Of a stretch of 64,000 nucleotides of DNA, positions 1 through 12,658 are shown piece by piece (positions within the stretch are counted from its first letter, which is position 1; every line of letters starts with the position of its first letter). Source of the DNA: Brachypodium distachyon (lineage: Eukaryota; Streptophyta; Magnoliopsida; Poales; Poaceae); the NCBI RefSeq assembly GCF_000005505.3, contig NC_016135.3, positions 9,952,613-10,016,612 on the forward strand, in the 5' to 3' direction. The notes beneath the pieces are model-generated. The model made no database searches. It was not told the DNA's origin and saw nothing but the letters and a program-made list of their open reading frames with translations. Made by a program: the position numbers and the translations under genes.

Positions 1-1656
1 TTAGCAAGAGCCTCTTTAATGGAAATTTCTTTTGCCCGGGAGTGCATGAACAGGGCTGCCCTTGAAACCAAGGATCTCTCCAAAAAGAGCAGAGAGAACC
101 ATTTCCAATGTTGAAAGAGGTGGCAGCATGGAATAGAGCCAAAGTGCACTGGTCTTTAGCAAGATGCAAGACAAACTCTTTGTTAGGACCACCCCAAGCG
201 CTGAACAACCATCTAACCCGGAGCGCTCTGCCTTGACACGCAAGATCAGGAATGCCGAGGCCTCCAACTTCCTTTGGCGCACAAACTTTTTGCCAGGCGA
301 CAAGGCTTTTCGCTCCGACCGGCTGATCCGTACCAGCCCATAGGAAGGAGCGACGCAACTTGTCAATTTGCTTGATCACCCACACAGATTGCTTGATGGC
401 CACCATTTGATAAGATGGCAACGCTGAGAGGACGGAGTTAATAAGAATTAGACGGCCTGCTTTAGAAATGAATTTACCTTGCCAACTAGCAAGTTTCTTG
501 GCGACCTTGTCAATGATATCTTGGAAGTCTCCCTGCTTGAGCCTCGCAACAGCCAGCGGCATACCAACATAGGTGCAAGGGAAATCACCACGATCACAAC
601 CTAGAAAGTTGCTGGCCTGAGAGAGATCAGCGGCATCGCACTTGATGCCAAAGATTCTGCTTTTACTGAAATTAACGATGAGACCAGTAGCGTGCCCAAA
701 GAGCTTGATGATTTCTGCAGTGGCATGCTGGTCATGACAGTTGGGATTTAAGAAAATCATGGCGTCATCAGCGTAGAGGGATACACGCTGGATCTGGCTA
801 CGGCGGCCGATTGGATGGAGGACGGCATTCTCCTCCGCAAGAGATAACAGACGAGCCAGACAATCCATGACAAAAACAAATAAGAGCGGCAATAACAGAT
901 CTCCTTGACGTAATCCTCGACAGTGACTGATTCTCCTCGAGAGAGATTGGTTGACCAAAATGCGAGATGATGACGTTCTGAGCAGCATGGCAATCCATTG
1001 AGTCCATCTCAATGGGAATCCTAGAAAGTTCAGCAACTTGATCAGGAACAGCCAAGCAACCGAATCAAAAGCTTTGGAAATGTCCAACTTTAACATGAGA
1101 GTAGAGTGGTTGTCGTGATGCAATTTTCTGATTGTAGATTGGACGAACATATAGTTATCATGGATGCATCGACCTTTTATGAAAGCACTCTGGCAGGGGG
1201 AGGTGAGTTGTGGCATGAAAGGGTGCAATCTCCTAGCCAAGGACTTAGTCGCCAACTTGGCGAAGCTATGAACAAGACTAATAGGCCGAAAGTCCTTCGG
1301 TTGAGAAGCTTCTTCAGTTTTAGGCAGCAGGACAATACTTGCAGAATTTAGCAACATCATATTCTGATCATTCATCGTCCAAAGTAAGTGCATGGCATTC
1401 ATGATATCATCCCTGATTAAATTCCAGCAAACCTGAAAGAATTTGGCAGTGAATCCATCGGGGCCAGAACTTTCTCAGGGTGCATAGCGAATATGGTACT
1501 TTTGATTTCAGATTCAGAGAAAGTCCGGTCAAGTTGAAAGAGATCAATGCGAGGCAGCCTATGTACATTATGCATAGTTATATATGTAGGCATCATCGTG
1601 ATCGCTGTGGACACTATACTTCTCAAAAAACACCGTAAGCATATCGACACATCCAT
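1..1656 (-). mobile_element. LINE (L1-type) reverse transcriptase remnant
   Basis: Translating the minus strand gives a plant L1-type reverse transcriptase in several frames. Near 1450-1560 it reads FSESEIKSTIFAMHPEK, the start of the RT fingers. Near 1070-1110 it reads KLDISKAFDSV. The catalytic YADD box (LYADDAMIF) lies at 764-775, and the C-terminal thumb region, including LASWQGKFISKAGRLILI, runs from about 500 to 420. A GGLGIPDL segment follows near 260. The element runs off the left edge of the window, so its 3' end is not seen. The frame changes several times and no long open frame remains, so it is a dead copy. The endonuclease domain and 5' end are absent to the right of about 1660. 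LINE identity is firm; family assignment is not possible here. Confidence 0.85.
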
Positions 1657-2324
1657 TTTATGATATCTACTGGATCATGGTTGTGCGTGTTGTCATGTCT
1701 ATCAGTTTTGACTATAGTGATATGAAGAACAAGTATCTGTGGATGCCGCGCCTGTCCATCTTTCACAAAGTTTTTGGCAATTCATGGGACACGAGACATG
1801 ATTGTTATATTTGCAAAAACTGGCTCATGTTCTCGAAAACCAATTAAAATAGGTTTGAGTGCTTTTTTATTCATGTCCGTATTTTTTTGGTTAGTTAGTA
1901 CCAACACTTTTGGGTATTAATGCTTCTCCTTTCTTTTCCCCCAATGCTTCGCTTTCTTTTTTTATCATCAACTTAATTATCGGCTTGATCGATCAGGAAT
2001 TCTCAGCGAGTTGTCGATTTGATCAATTGGATTTTAGAGCAGTACAATTAAATTCGCCTCGACCTAGCTTGGTCCAGGTGGCCCAGACGGCCTGATTAGC
2101 AATAAGGCTTATTTTATTTTCTCCGAGAGCAGTTGCTCTATAGGACGAAGGCTCACAATCAGACGGCTAGTTTTCTCACGATCAAAATGGGGACAAGCAA
2201 TAATTAAGCTAATTATGTGTGTGGGGGGGTGGGGATGGGGGGGGGAAGGTGGGGAATGATGCGCACAACTACATTTTATTGAATTATTAACAAGCTTGAC
2301 AAAATGAATACGTCAAGCAAATGA
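1657..2324. other. Non-genic interval with a G-rich tract
   Basis: AT-rich sequence with no coding signal that I recognise. A run of guanines broken by single T or A residues lies at about 2222-2255 and could form a G-quadruplex. Nothing else stands out. Confidence 0.5.
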
Positions 2325-2595
2325 CCCAAGGTATACCTGGGCAAACCTCGGGCCGGGCTTCACAAAGCCCGACGGGAAAACCTCAGGCCCGAGCCCGGCC
2401 CGGCCCGGCCCGAAGCACAGAAAAATGACCATTTTAGCATTAAAATAAATATTTTCGGAATAAGTAAATGATTTTTTATACCTATTTTTAGCCATTCCGG
2501 TCTTTTTCAGCTTTCGGGCCGGGCTTGGGACTGGAAAGTGAGGCCCGATCCTGGCCCAGGACCTCGGGCTTCGGGCTCGACCATGAGCACCTCAT
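2325..2595. repeat. GGCCCG-rich hAT-like fragment
   Basis: Both edges of this stretch are crowded with GGCCCG/CGGGCC words in opposite orientations (about 2340-2425 and 2515-2580), around an AT-rich centre. Grass hAT-type non-autonomous elements often have subterminal regions rich in GGGCCGGGC words beside a GGGCAAACC-like end, and GGGCAAACCTCGGGCC is visible at 2339-2354. The pol frame of the adjacent Gypsy element runs into this block and ends there. No clean 8-bp target duplication could be read, so the class is a suggestion. Confidence 0.4.
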
Positions 2596-5500
2596 CAGGT
2601 TCTTCTTCACCAGTTGCGACTGCAAGGTCGTCCGGTGAGTCAGGGTCGAGAGGTTTTTGCTCACCGTCAATTGGTGTTAACTTCTTGGGACTCGAAGTAT
2701 TCTTTTCTTTGATAGATCTCTGGTGGATGATCTCTAGGAATACTCCGGACGGGATTGGGGAACGAGTCGAGCCGATGTTGGCCAGACTGTCTGCTTCGTC
2801 ATTGCTGTTTCGGCCAATGTGACGCAGGTCGCATCCCTCGAACTGGCCTTCCAGTACATTGTAGAGATCGCGATAAGCAATCATGGAGTCGGAGATGGCG
2901 TCACACGACTTCTTCGTTTGCTGAACGACGAGGTATGAGTCGCCGTATATCATGAGCCTCGTGGCCCCGCAAGCTTTGGCCATGCGCATGCCGTGCAAGA
3001 GGGCCTCGTACTCAGCTTCATTGTTTGAAGGGTTGTGAAAATGCATCTGAAGCACATAGCGAAGTCTATCACCTTTGGGTGAAATAAGCACGACACCCGC
3101 GCCTGCACCTTCATGCCGCTTCGACCCATCGAAGTACATCGTCCATGAGCTTGACATGTCAGGCGGGCCCGGAGTCTGAGCCTCTGTCCACTCGGCGATG
3201 AAGTCAGGGAGCACTTGTGATTTGATCGACTTCCGCCGCTCGTAAGTTATGTTGCGAGCTGAGAGCTCGATTCCCCACTCGGCGACTCATTCGGTCGCTT
3301 CAAAGTTGTTCAAAATGTTGGCGAGAGGAGCCTCACTGACAACCACAACTGTGTGTTGCTGGAAATAGTGTCTTAACTTGCGTGCTATTAGGAAGACTCC
3401 ATACGCAAGCTTTTGATAGTGGGGGTAACGTTGCTTTGTAGGCGAGAGGACCTCACTGATGTAATAGACTGGGCGCTGAACACCGTGGGTCTTGCCATCT
3501 TCGGCTCGCTCAACTACTATCATTGTGCTGACCACCTGAGTGGTGGCTGCGATGTATAATAGGAGCTGCTCATATTCTTGTGGGGTGACGAGGATCGGCG
3601 AGGTTGACAATAGGCGCTTCAAGTCTGGAAAAGCAGCACTGGCTTCTGGCGTCCACGTGAAGCCGTCCTTCTTCTTTTTCAGAAGATGGTAGAAGGGCAA
3701 GGCTTTCTCGTCGAGCCTACCGATGAATCGGCTCAAGGCCGCGAGTCGACCAGTGAGCTGCTGGAGCTCATGAATTTTAGTCGGCTCCTTCATGGTTAGG
3801 ATGGCTCTGATTTTTGTCGGGTTTGCCTCGATGCCTCGAGCCGACAGAAAGTATCCAAGGAGTTGCCCGGCGGGTACCCCGAAGGTACACTTGGTCGGGT
3901 TCAACTTGATTTTGTACTTGTCCAAGTTGTCGAACGTCTCCAGGATGTCATCGAGAAGCGTTTCTTCTTTCTTCGTCTTTATGACTATATCATTGATGTA
4001 GACTTGGATGTTGTTCCCAATCTCAGGCTCAAGGCATGCCTGCATGCAGCGCTGATAGGTTACGCCTGCGTTTTTGAGCCCGAAGGGCATTGTTGTGTAA
4101 CAGAAAACTCCATATGGAGTGATAAATGATGTCTTCTCCTCATCTTCGACCTTGTGTCGAATCTGGTTGTAGTCTGAATAGGCGTCCAGGAAGGACAGTC
4201 GATTGCAGCCGGCGGTTGAGTCGACGATCTGGTCAATCCGGGGCAAAGGGAAGTGATCCTTTGGGCAGTGCTTGTTAACCGATATGAAGTCGACGCACAT
4301 ACGCAACACTGTGGTATTCTTCTTGGGGACAAGGACGGGGTTTGCTACCCAGGTCGCTTGTTTTATCTCCCTGATGAACTTAGCTTCGAGGAGTCGTTTA
4401 ACTTCTTCCCCGATGGCTTTGCGCTTTGGCTCCAAGAAATGCCACATGGGTTGTCGCACCGGCTTTTCGTTCTCGTCCACTTTAAGTGCATGCTCGGCTA
4501 ATTCCCTGGGAATTCTTGGCATGTCTGCTGGCACCCAAGCAAAGATTTCCCAATGCTCACGGAGGAACTCGACGAGCATGCTCTCCTTTGCCGGAGGAAG
4601 GCTTGAAGATATGACAGCGGTCTTGCTAGAGTCGGTCGGATGGACATGAACCTCCTTTGTGTCCGCTTTCTTGTTGAACTCGGGCTGATGAGCCGGCTTC
4701 TTGGAGATTGGTGTTTGCTCTAAGCCAGTTGAGGCTTTTAGCTGCTCGAATTCTTCATGCATGCCGAAGGACTCGGAAATTGTGTGGAAATCTTTGTCAC
4801 AGATGTCTGATCTCGTGAAATTTCCTGAAACGGTGATCACGCTGTTGGGCCTTGGCATTTTGAGCTTGAGATAAGCGTAATGCCGGATCGCCATGAAGCG
4901 AGCCAGCGCGACTCGGCTCAGTACCACGTGATACTGTGAAGGCCAGTCGACTACTTCGAAGTCGAGTCTTTCACGCCGAAAATTGTCGGGTGAGCTGAAT
5001 ACCACGTGTAGGCTGATTCTTCCAAGTGGCGTGGCTGCTTTGCCCGGTATAATGTTGTGGAAGGTTTTGTCCATTGCAGGAAGCTTTGTCATGGAATGGT
5101 TCATCCCGCGGAGGGTGTCAGCATAAATGAGATTGAGACCACTTCCGCCGTCGACAAATACTTTGTCCATCATGTACCCACCGATCTGGGCTTCGAGTAC
5201 CAGAGCAGCGTGTCCAGTTCGTGGGACCCTGGGAGGGTGATCTTCTCGAGAGTAGCTGATTTGTGTTTCAGACCTATCAAGGTATTGTAGCACTGCTGGT
5301 GGCGTGGCCACGGCCATATGTACTTGTTGGGTTATTAGCTTCTGGACCCTGTTCGTTGGCCTGCTCTTCTGAATCATGCAGACGTGGCCTGCTAGGGCTG
5401 GATACAACTCGACAGCAGCAAGTGTTTGCTCTGAAGAGTGGTTCATTACCTCGACCAGGTTAGTCTGTAGTACGTGGGCCGATGAGGCTCCGATGGCCAG

Positions 5501-5689
5501 AGTCGCCGGTGACGTCATGACGGTTCTATTGGCGGGGTAACGGGGATAACTCATTTGTGAGTTTGTTTGCTGTGCTCTGGTAAGCTCGAGGTGTAACACC
5601 TTGAATCCTCCGCACTCCCGCAGGGGATGGCTAGGCTTGACATTGCCCTGTTCGTCTTTGTAAACATGGAACAGGCAAGAGGCCATCAA
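2596..5689 (-). pseudogene. Gypsy pol remnant (protease-RT-RNase H-RNase H)
   Basis: One minus-strand frame covers this region with a single TGA at 3287-3289. Reading downstream: an aspartic protease segment with FVDGGSGLNLIY near 5120-5150; an RT with KKNTTVLRMCVDF and TPYGVFCYTTMPFGLKNAG; the catalytic box read as VYINDIV at about 3983-4003, where retroelement RTs normally have YxDD, so one catalytic aspartate is replaced by asparagine; an RNase H ending LRHYFQQHTV; and, after the stop, a second RNase H beginning MYFDGSKRHEGAGAG with YGDSYLVVQQ. Integrase is missing. The frame runs about 80 nt into GC-rich foreign sequence before terminating at 2507. This is a decayed copy with a defective RT. 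Confidence 0.85.
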
Positions 5690-5982
5690 CTGTTGAGAGA
5701 GCGTAAGTTGGCCTCCCTTGCGTCGCCACTAAGGTTTAGGCTCGCGGATTTCGCAGCTGCGGTCACCCTTGGGAAGTGGCTACGATGAAATCAGGCGAGG
5801 CTAGTTCTTCGTGCGTGCGACCCTTGCGTTTCCTTCGTCTCTCGAAGGCGCGATCTGCACTACTGGTTGGGGATCGACCTCGTTCATTGCAAACTGAGTC
5901 CTCTCAATCAGATATCCGATGGTAGAGGGTCGAACGCGACCCAATTCTTCTTTGAGCTCGATTCAGTGAAGACCTCGTTTGA

Positions 5983-8438
5983 ATGCGTCTATGGCGCTTT
6001 CATCTGAGATTCTTCGGAGGCGTGCTTCGAGTTGGTCCATCGCTGGATATAGGACCGGATAGACTCTCCCTCACACTGAACGCACGACCGGAGTTGTTCG
6101 AGAGACACTGGCCGCTAATACGTGGCTTTGAAATTGCGCGTAAAAGCTTGTACCAGCTCGTCCCACGAAGTGAGCTCGCCGTCGCGCGAGCTGTTCAGCC
6201 AAGTGCGAGCTGGACCCCTGAGCTGAAGTTGAAGATACTGCATAGCGGTGGTTCGAGTTCCACGTTGGCATCGAATCCCGGTGAGGTAGTCCTCCAACCA
6301 GGTTCTGGGCTCCTGCGTGCCATCATATTTGATCAGGTCAGAAGGTGGCTTGAAATTCCTTGGCATCCTGGTTCGGCGAATCCGACGACTGAAGCAGGGC
6401 GCTCCACACGCTTCGTGGTCTGAATCAGGAGAGTCCTCCCTGTGGCCGGCTAGGCAGCTAGCGGCTCGACGAGGAGATTGACTCCTTCTGCGAGGGTTTT
6501 GCTCGCGCTCATTTTGACCCGAGTCGGGCAGTCGTCCATCATACTAAGGCTCGCCATCCTTATGAGGCAGGGCGGTCAGGTTTTGCTTGATACACGAAGC
6601 CTAATCCCTTAAGGATTTGCTCGCGGACGTGCCAGCGTGGGTCATTGTCAGGCAATGGGATTGACTGTAGATAAGTACTCGCAGCTCGGAGTGCCTCTTC
6701 AGTAATCCCAAGTGTCGCCTCGTTGCGATCATCTGCTGATAGGAAGCTTGAGGAGAGATCGCGAACCGCGTGTGTTCTATCTTCCTCGGGTAGTTTATAG
6801 AAACGGGACCCACGATGGGCGTTTCGAAGAGGGGGAGCGCTTCTGCCCAAAGTGTCGGATGACTCCGGTCGAGCCTTTATGGACGCTTGAAGTTCCTCCT
6901 CTATCCTCTTAAGTTTGTCAGCTTCGAGCTTCTGTTGCTTAACAAACTCTTCTTTTTCTTTGACCAAGTTGAAGCGGTTCCTGGCCAAGGAGTTCGCATA
7001 TAATTCCAACTCTGCAGGAGTTGGATCATCCATGAGGACTCCTGATGTGGGTCGGGTGGCCCGATCTTTCGATGAGATTGATAACTCTCGATTTGGGGTA
7101 GGAGGTGACGTTGACGATCCGACTACGGCCTAGGAGGCAGTGCCTTAGCAATCGATACACCAACTCCAGGGGGTTATTGATCACGCGGGGGCACGATCAA
7201 CCTGACCACGAAGGTCTTTGTTCCTGCAAGCAATCGAAGAACAAGCAAGAACAAGATAAATAGCGGATGCAATCTAAAATCGCGAGTATACTATATCAAA
7301 CCAATGTCTCAACGAGACGATAAGTTGGAGTCTTGACGACGGTAAAACAGGTGGTCTAACCGACACACGCGATTACACGAAAGTAGCAAAGATGGCTAAA
7401 CTTTATCTAATCAAAACCCAAGGCTCCTTAGGGGGGGCTCATGGGGTATATAAAGGAGGAAGGAGAGATATTTTCGTCCACCTTGAATAAGGAGTCCGAA
7501 ATCCAACTCTATCTCTAACTTTCCTAACAAACTACAACTCTTTAGGAAACAGAAAAACAGATCCGTCAGCTTGTTTTGTCTGCCACGGTCAGCACGAGTC
7601 GAATCTCTTGATGGGGCCAGATCCGTTGGAAAGGTCTTGTAATTACCTTTCCAACAAGTACTTGTTTGCTTGATTTGGACTCCGGATGCGGCCTGGGTGA
7701 TTAAAACAAATTCGGGCCTCCTGGCAGCTCGGACCCGAATCGGATTCAACTTTAATTCGTGATATCTTTCTCTAGCAAGCTCCGAATCATGTGCCGTTTG
7801 ATTTGTTGGAAAGTACACTTGAAATCCTTCCCTCTCAGCTTTATGAATGCTTGATTCTTGTTGGCTCTCCCGTTCGCCTCCATCGTATCTCATCTTGACC
7901 TTGGACTTGAAAAGCTCGACAAGATGCCTACGTAATAAAACGAGACAAGATAGTAGTAGCTCCGCCTCTTCATAAATATGACAATGAAAAAAATTACTAC
8001 TTGAATTCACCTGATTATAAATCTTGTCAAATATTATAGAATTGAGGGTACCAAAGGTCGTATCCATGGTTAGCATGTCCATATCAACTCCCGAGTCGAG
8101 GGCTGCTTGAACCAGCGACTTCTCCGCTGCTGGATGTCCACCTTGCGGATTTACGATCATATCCGCAGTCGAAGGAGTTGAGGTGACAGGGTTTGTCATG
8201 AAGAATTGGGTGATGGCACACTTGGGTGCAAGATCGCTTCTGTCATGGCAGCCTTCTTGTTCCGGATAGTCGCCAGCGTCGCTTGAGACGGGGCTTTCTG
8301 CACAACAAGGCGAATTGGCTTCGACCCTAGGGGAGTCTCGAGGGAGTCTTGCTCTCCGAGCGGTTCTGCCGAATCTGCCAGCGGGATCTTACCTGAAGGT
8401 GAAGGAGGAAGCGACTTCTCCCGAGTAGGAGCAGTCAA
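5983..8438 (-). pseudogene. Gypsy gag region, degraded
   Basis: Several minus-strand frames are joined by frame changes. A retrotransposon Gag segment is clear at 6115-6366 (YDGTQEPRTWLEDYL, then LQLRGPARTWLNS and WDELVQAF). A lysine/glutamate-rich, probably coiled-coil segment precedes it at 6560-7033, and proline/serine-rich N-terminal segments lie at 8030-8438. The stretch at about 7150-8010 does not look like gag. It has a TATATAAAGG string and low coding character and may be a further insertion or an LTR fragment, but I could not define its ends. Confidence 0.65.
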
Positions 8439-8650
8439 ATCTGGTAGTCAAAGGATACCAGTTCGGTCGGCTCGAAGATGGAACTCCCCGAACACGAGAT
8501 CCATGCCAGTAACAAGCGCGTTGAATACCGCGTGGCTGGCCGGAGGGTGAGCGGAAAAGTGGAAGGACACGAAGGTCATAGACTCCGCCTAAGTCGATGA
8601 CGGGTTTAAGGAGTCTGAAACCGCCAAGGTCGTGTTTCCAACACACGTCT

Positions 8651-8668
8651 TTCCCACAGACGGTGCCA
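8651..8668 (-). other. Retrotransposon primer-binding site
   Basis: The minus strand reads TTGGCACCGTCTGTGGGAA directly after the LTR end (…CGTCA). Tat-lineage plant Gypsy elements use a TGGCGCCGTCTGTGGG-type site, so this is that site with a C-to-T-type change. It fixes the 3' boundary of the left LTR. Confidence 0.75.
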
Positions 8669-8669
8669 A

Positions 8670-9155
8670 TGACGATGATGTGACTTCGACAATGTCTATA
8701 TTGATGGACTTGTATCAAGGGAAGATTTCGAGTGTGTGTTGGTGAACTCGTCGGCTAACAAGGACACAGGGGACACGATTTACCCAGGTTCAGGGCCCTC
8801 GATGAGGTAATACCCCTACGTCCTGCTTGTCGGATCTGTATTGATGAGTCGATTACAATGGGGTGCCACGGAGTCTAGATGCACCGAGTCGTCGAGTGCG
8901 TCTAGGCGACTTCTATCTAAGTTGGGCTCTCCTCTTGGCTTCCCCTCCTGATGCTTTATATATGCAGAAACTCAGGTCTCAGGTAGAGTCCAAGTCGGTT
9001 ACAATGAGGAAATACAATCTAATTAATTTTCCTTATCTTGAATCGCAAGACTTGGCAGGTAGACTCCTGGAGTCGAAGTAGGCTTCCTTGTGGGCCCTAG
9101 TTGGATTGCACCGGGTATACTCGAGTTGAGTACGTGGTTAGTCATAACCACATCA
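8670..9155 (-). repeat. 5' LTR of the Gypsy element
   Basis: Read on the minus strand, this 486-bp block starts TGATGTGG and ends ATCGTCA, giving the TG…CA ends of an LTR, and is followed at once by the primer-binding site. A TATA-like string (minus-strand ATATATAAAG) lies at 8954-8963, near the middle, as expected for an LTR promoter. The matching 3' LTR is not in the window, so the boundary at 9155 rests on the TG end alone. Confidence 0.7.
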
Positions 9156-10149
9156 CCGCCCATGCCCAGGTCTAACCCAAGGCCACCAATCTGTTCCTAC
9201 AAGTTTGATGAAACGGGTGGCCATTATCAGGCTGTTTACCCTGACCGCATACCACCGCCTAACATTGAAATTCGGAGGCATTGGACACAACCAATCATGC
9301 AAATTCTCAGCATGTGCCGTCTGCATGCTCACGCTCGAGAATAGTCACCGTCATCCACCTTCAGGACAAAGATCGAAGCATTGCAACTTGCCAGCCTGAC
9401 ATCGAAGACGCAAGCCAGAGCCACCAACAAGCACGTGCCCAGCAGCCACCATTGAATCAAGACCTCCACACCAGCAAATCTACCATTCCTCGAAGTTAGA
9501 ACTTAGAACAGGGGTGGTGTGGAATTACCTCGACAACGCCTCAGGGAATGGGGAGCCGGTATCATGGCCGGACTAGACGACTAATTAAGAGATTCACCTT
9601 GGGCAACTTGGGCAACTCGGGCACTCGCCGCAGCAGTGGACGTCGGTCACCTGTCCCACGAGGCGCAGATATGCACGCCCGCCACCGCCTGGGCACGGCG
9701 GACGCTGCCAGGGCCTGGCCGCCACAACAGGTCCTGCTCTGCACGCTCCTCGCCCCTAGCACGGCCCTGCCGGCATGGCCTGCAGCATCGCAGCCCTTAG
9801 GCCCACAACATCCTACGCTGCACGCCAGCAACCTCGAGCATGGCACCGCCGCCATGTCTCATGCCGCCGCCGCCCTCCGCTATAGGCGTCCAAAACATAT
9901 CAAATTTTCCGAACGCTTTGTCCATAATTCGATCCGGATTCTTGTTGAATTAGGTTAGAACTGTCAGAAAATGATGTTGTTTCAGCGGAGTTTTCTCCCT
10001 TAATGCTTTTACACAGGAGAAATCAGATTAAGGGAGCAAAGTTCTACGTTTTTATGCTCGTAAAATAAACATTTATTTACCTACTTGCTACGCCCCTCTC
10101 GCCCAGTCGCTCCTCCTTGTTTACTTTGGAATTTCTCTATCTTCATTTA
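9156..10149. other. Non-genic interval
   Basis: No gene recognised. The 9600-9880 stretch is GC-rich and open in frames on both strands (136 and 97 codons), but the products are alanine/arginine-rich with no familiar motif. I treat them as composition artefacts. Confidence 0.4.
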
Positions 10150-10260
10150 CTCACTCCGTCCCATATGAAGTGACGAAATATTACATGTATTTAGACATTT
10201 TTTAGGTATAAATACATCCATATTTGGGCAATTAGAGTCACTTAATATGTGACGGAGGAG
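10150..10260. mobile_element. Stowaway-like MITE
   Basis: This 111-bp element has inverted ends CTCACTCCGTCCCATATGAAG and the complement of …TTAATATGTGACGGAGGAG, flanked by TA on both sides. Ends and target site are those of Tc1/mariner-derived Stowaway elements in grasses. Confidence 0.85.
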
Positions 10261-10295
10261 TATATGATATGCATTTCTGATATGCATCCAATCTA

Positions 10296-10409
10296 CTCCC
10301 TCCGTCCCATATTAAGTGACTTTCTATTACATGTATGTAGACGTTTTTTAGGCAATAGATACATTCATATTTGAACAAACTTGAGCCACTTAATATGAGA
10401 CGGAGGGAG
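10296..10409. mobile_element. Stowaway-like MITE
   Basis: 114 bp with ends CTCCCTCCGTCCCATATTAAG and …GAGACGGAGGGAG, flanked by TA. It is a sister copy of the element 36 bp to the left and of the one at 13449. Confidence 0.9.
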
Positions 10410-11232
10410 TAATTTGTACGTATTGATAAGGATCAACGTGATCCAAAAGGGTTTTAGGCCCAATCTTTCACGGCGATCGGCGAACAAGCAGATCAGCACC
10501 CGAGCAAAATCAATCTGAAGTAATCCAGATCAAATCCCTCCAATTTCTCACGTTGGAACTGATTAGAATCAACTCCACCGCAGGGCATGACATCAGATCT
10601 TCAAAATCAGCAAGCAAACACGACGATATGCGCCCCCAAACATTGGGACTTTTCTGGTCTATTCTTAATCTCCAACTTACAACGACGGCTATCAAAAACC
10701 CTTTATAGGGTGACTCTAACCCTAATCGGGTGGGACAGGGCCCACGCCACAACTACGGCCCAAAGACTGACTCAAAGTGGTTTTGGACAGGCCCAAAAAC
10801 CATCAAACAAAAGCAAAGTAAAACACTTCATACTTTAAGGAAATAAAAGATTCAAACAACTCAAACCCTAAACCGAACCAAACTTCAAAACTGGTTGTGT
10901 TCTAAAATTGGGCTTCATCTCTTCCTTAGCAGAAACTTCAATGCAAAAAGATCCAAACTTCAGAATATATGGAATTGGTGAAATAGCAGGATAGTCGATA
11001 TCCTCCCCTCATCACGTACACTAGTTACTATCTTGTCTGAGATGTTCTACCACTTGGGATAGTACGGTGTTTAATCCAGTACCTAACATGGCGGCTGCTA
11101 GCTCAGGAATGATAGCGTGGGACAAAAGATAATGTACATGCATGATTGCAAAATTGTTAATCCCTCTAGACAACCACGAGTACTGCTCATTTTCGTTCAC
11201 ACATTCCATCAAAAATCCATTAATCAGTGATA

Positions 11233-11356
11233 CTTCCTCGGTCCAACAAAAGATGTCTCAAGTTTCTTACAATTTGAACGTATCTAAACATGACTTAGTG
11301 TATAGATGAATTCAAATTTAGTCAAAGTTGAGACATATTTTGTTAGACGGAAAGAG
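11233..11356. mobile_element. Stowaway-like MITE
   Basis: 124 bp, starting CTTCCTCGGTCCAACAAAAG and ending …TTTTGTTAGACGGAAAGAG, with TA flanks. It belongs to the subgroup with CCAACAAAxGATGTCTCAA ends, also present at 12659, 18134 and 34458. Confidence 0.85.
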
Positions 11357-11991
11357 TATATTAACTTCGTGGTACATTAAGTACTGTACCTAATTAGTTA
11401 TATAAAAAGTTCGAAAAGAAGTACTCCGTAGTTAAAGTCATCTACTCTATGTTCGCAAAAAAAAGTCATCCACTCTAGATGCAAAAAAAGCTATGGTCTT
11501 CCTCCGAATTCTCCCGGTTGCTTCTTCTTGGTTGATCTGTCCGTCAAATCTATCTCCTTACTCAAGGATCGGATATTTCTGTGAAGATTGAAGCTTGTCG
11601 TCACAATGGAATATCCATCTCCATCTCCTCGCTGCAGAATATACACATTTTCACAGCATCTCGTAAATTCTCTGTTTTCTCTCATGAGGATTGATTGAAG
11701 TCGCCCCAAAATTCAGTAAGCAATCCCAAAACATGACCAATAAAAAGAATTCATCATAATTTATTATTCCAAGAAATATTGGCCCCCAAATTTCTTCTGC
11801 GTGCGTTGTGGTTGACTTATACAAACCAAATGCTTGCACCAGCTTGTGTGAACGCTCCATATAGATATCAGGAAATAGCTGTCCAACAGCTCATGAGATG
11901 TTGAAGTTTTCCCATGCTCGTCATGGCGTTAGCTAATGTTTGGAGGTTTGTTGATGGCAACTTTTGCTCTCACCGCCACGACGTCGGAGAG

Positions 11992-12093
11992 GGATCCCCT
12001 GACTTAAAGTCAGTGACTTCACAGTCACTGACATGTGGACCCGGCCCCACCTATCATTGACCATAAAGTCACTGATTTTAAGTCAGGAAATCC
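11992..12093. mobile_element. Short foldback element (MITE-like)
   Basis: Two arms of about 28 bp with only a few mismatches form an inverted repeat: GGATCCCCTGACTTAAAG… on the left and …TTTTAAGTCAGGAAATCC on the right. The arms enclose about 46 bp containing CACTGACATGTGG. I could not assign a superfamily because the target duplication is unclear. Confidence 0.55.
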
Positions 12094-12658
12094 AAGTCCC
12101 ACGGCGCCACTCTATTTTACACACAAAAATTGAATCCAGAGAAAAAATGATCTGCGAAAACTGCAAAGCTTGAATACCAAGTAAGCGCAACCTCGTCATT
12201 CAGCCTCGTCAGGCTTATGTCATTAGAACAATGATTAACTTAATTTAAGCATAGCCGCCGCATTGGGCTCCCACCCCCCTTGTTTTATAGAGCATGGTTT
12301 GATTTGGTGTGATTTTCATTGCTTTTCTACATTATTTGCAGAATGTATATCTGGTGAAAACCACCCAATTACTATGCAGGTTTCAAAAAAATCCCCAAAA
12401 AACATATGCTTTACGAATTAATGCTTTATATATGTTAAAAAATTCAAGTCTAAACCCAATTGCGTTTGGGTACAGGAGAGGGAAACAAATTCAACATAAA
12501 TAGTGATTCTTCAATGTTTGGCACTATCAAATTTTAGATTTCTCTTTTTAATTCCTCACGGATGCGCTTGAGTTTGGATTTATAAGTTTGCATGATAATA
12601 ATAATACACTACTTCTCCAACATTTTCTATTATTTGGGGCATTTTTTTTAAAGTTCTA

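Larger units (their letters stand above)
2596..9155 (-). mobile_element. Ty3/Gypsy retrotransposon, Tat-like, 3' truncated
   Basis: On the minus strand, from right to left, there is an LTR (8670-9155), a primer-binding site (about 8651-8668), gag remnants, and a pol region with protease, reverse transcriptase, RNase H and a second RNase H-like domain. The extra RNase H after the usual one, and a PBS of the TGGCGCCGTCTGTGGG type (here with a transition), both point to the Tat lineage of plant Gypsy elements. No integrase, polypurine tract or 3' LTR is seen to the left. The copy ends at the GGCCCG-rich fragment near 2590. It carries frame changes and an internal stop, so it is inactive. Confidence 0.85.

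Noticed and set aside
9548..9958. 136-codon plus-strand frame with a 97-codon minus-strand partner
   Set aside because: GC-rich composition, no motif, open on both strands, no splice or promoter context.
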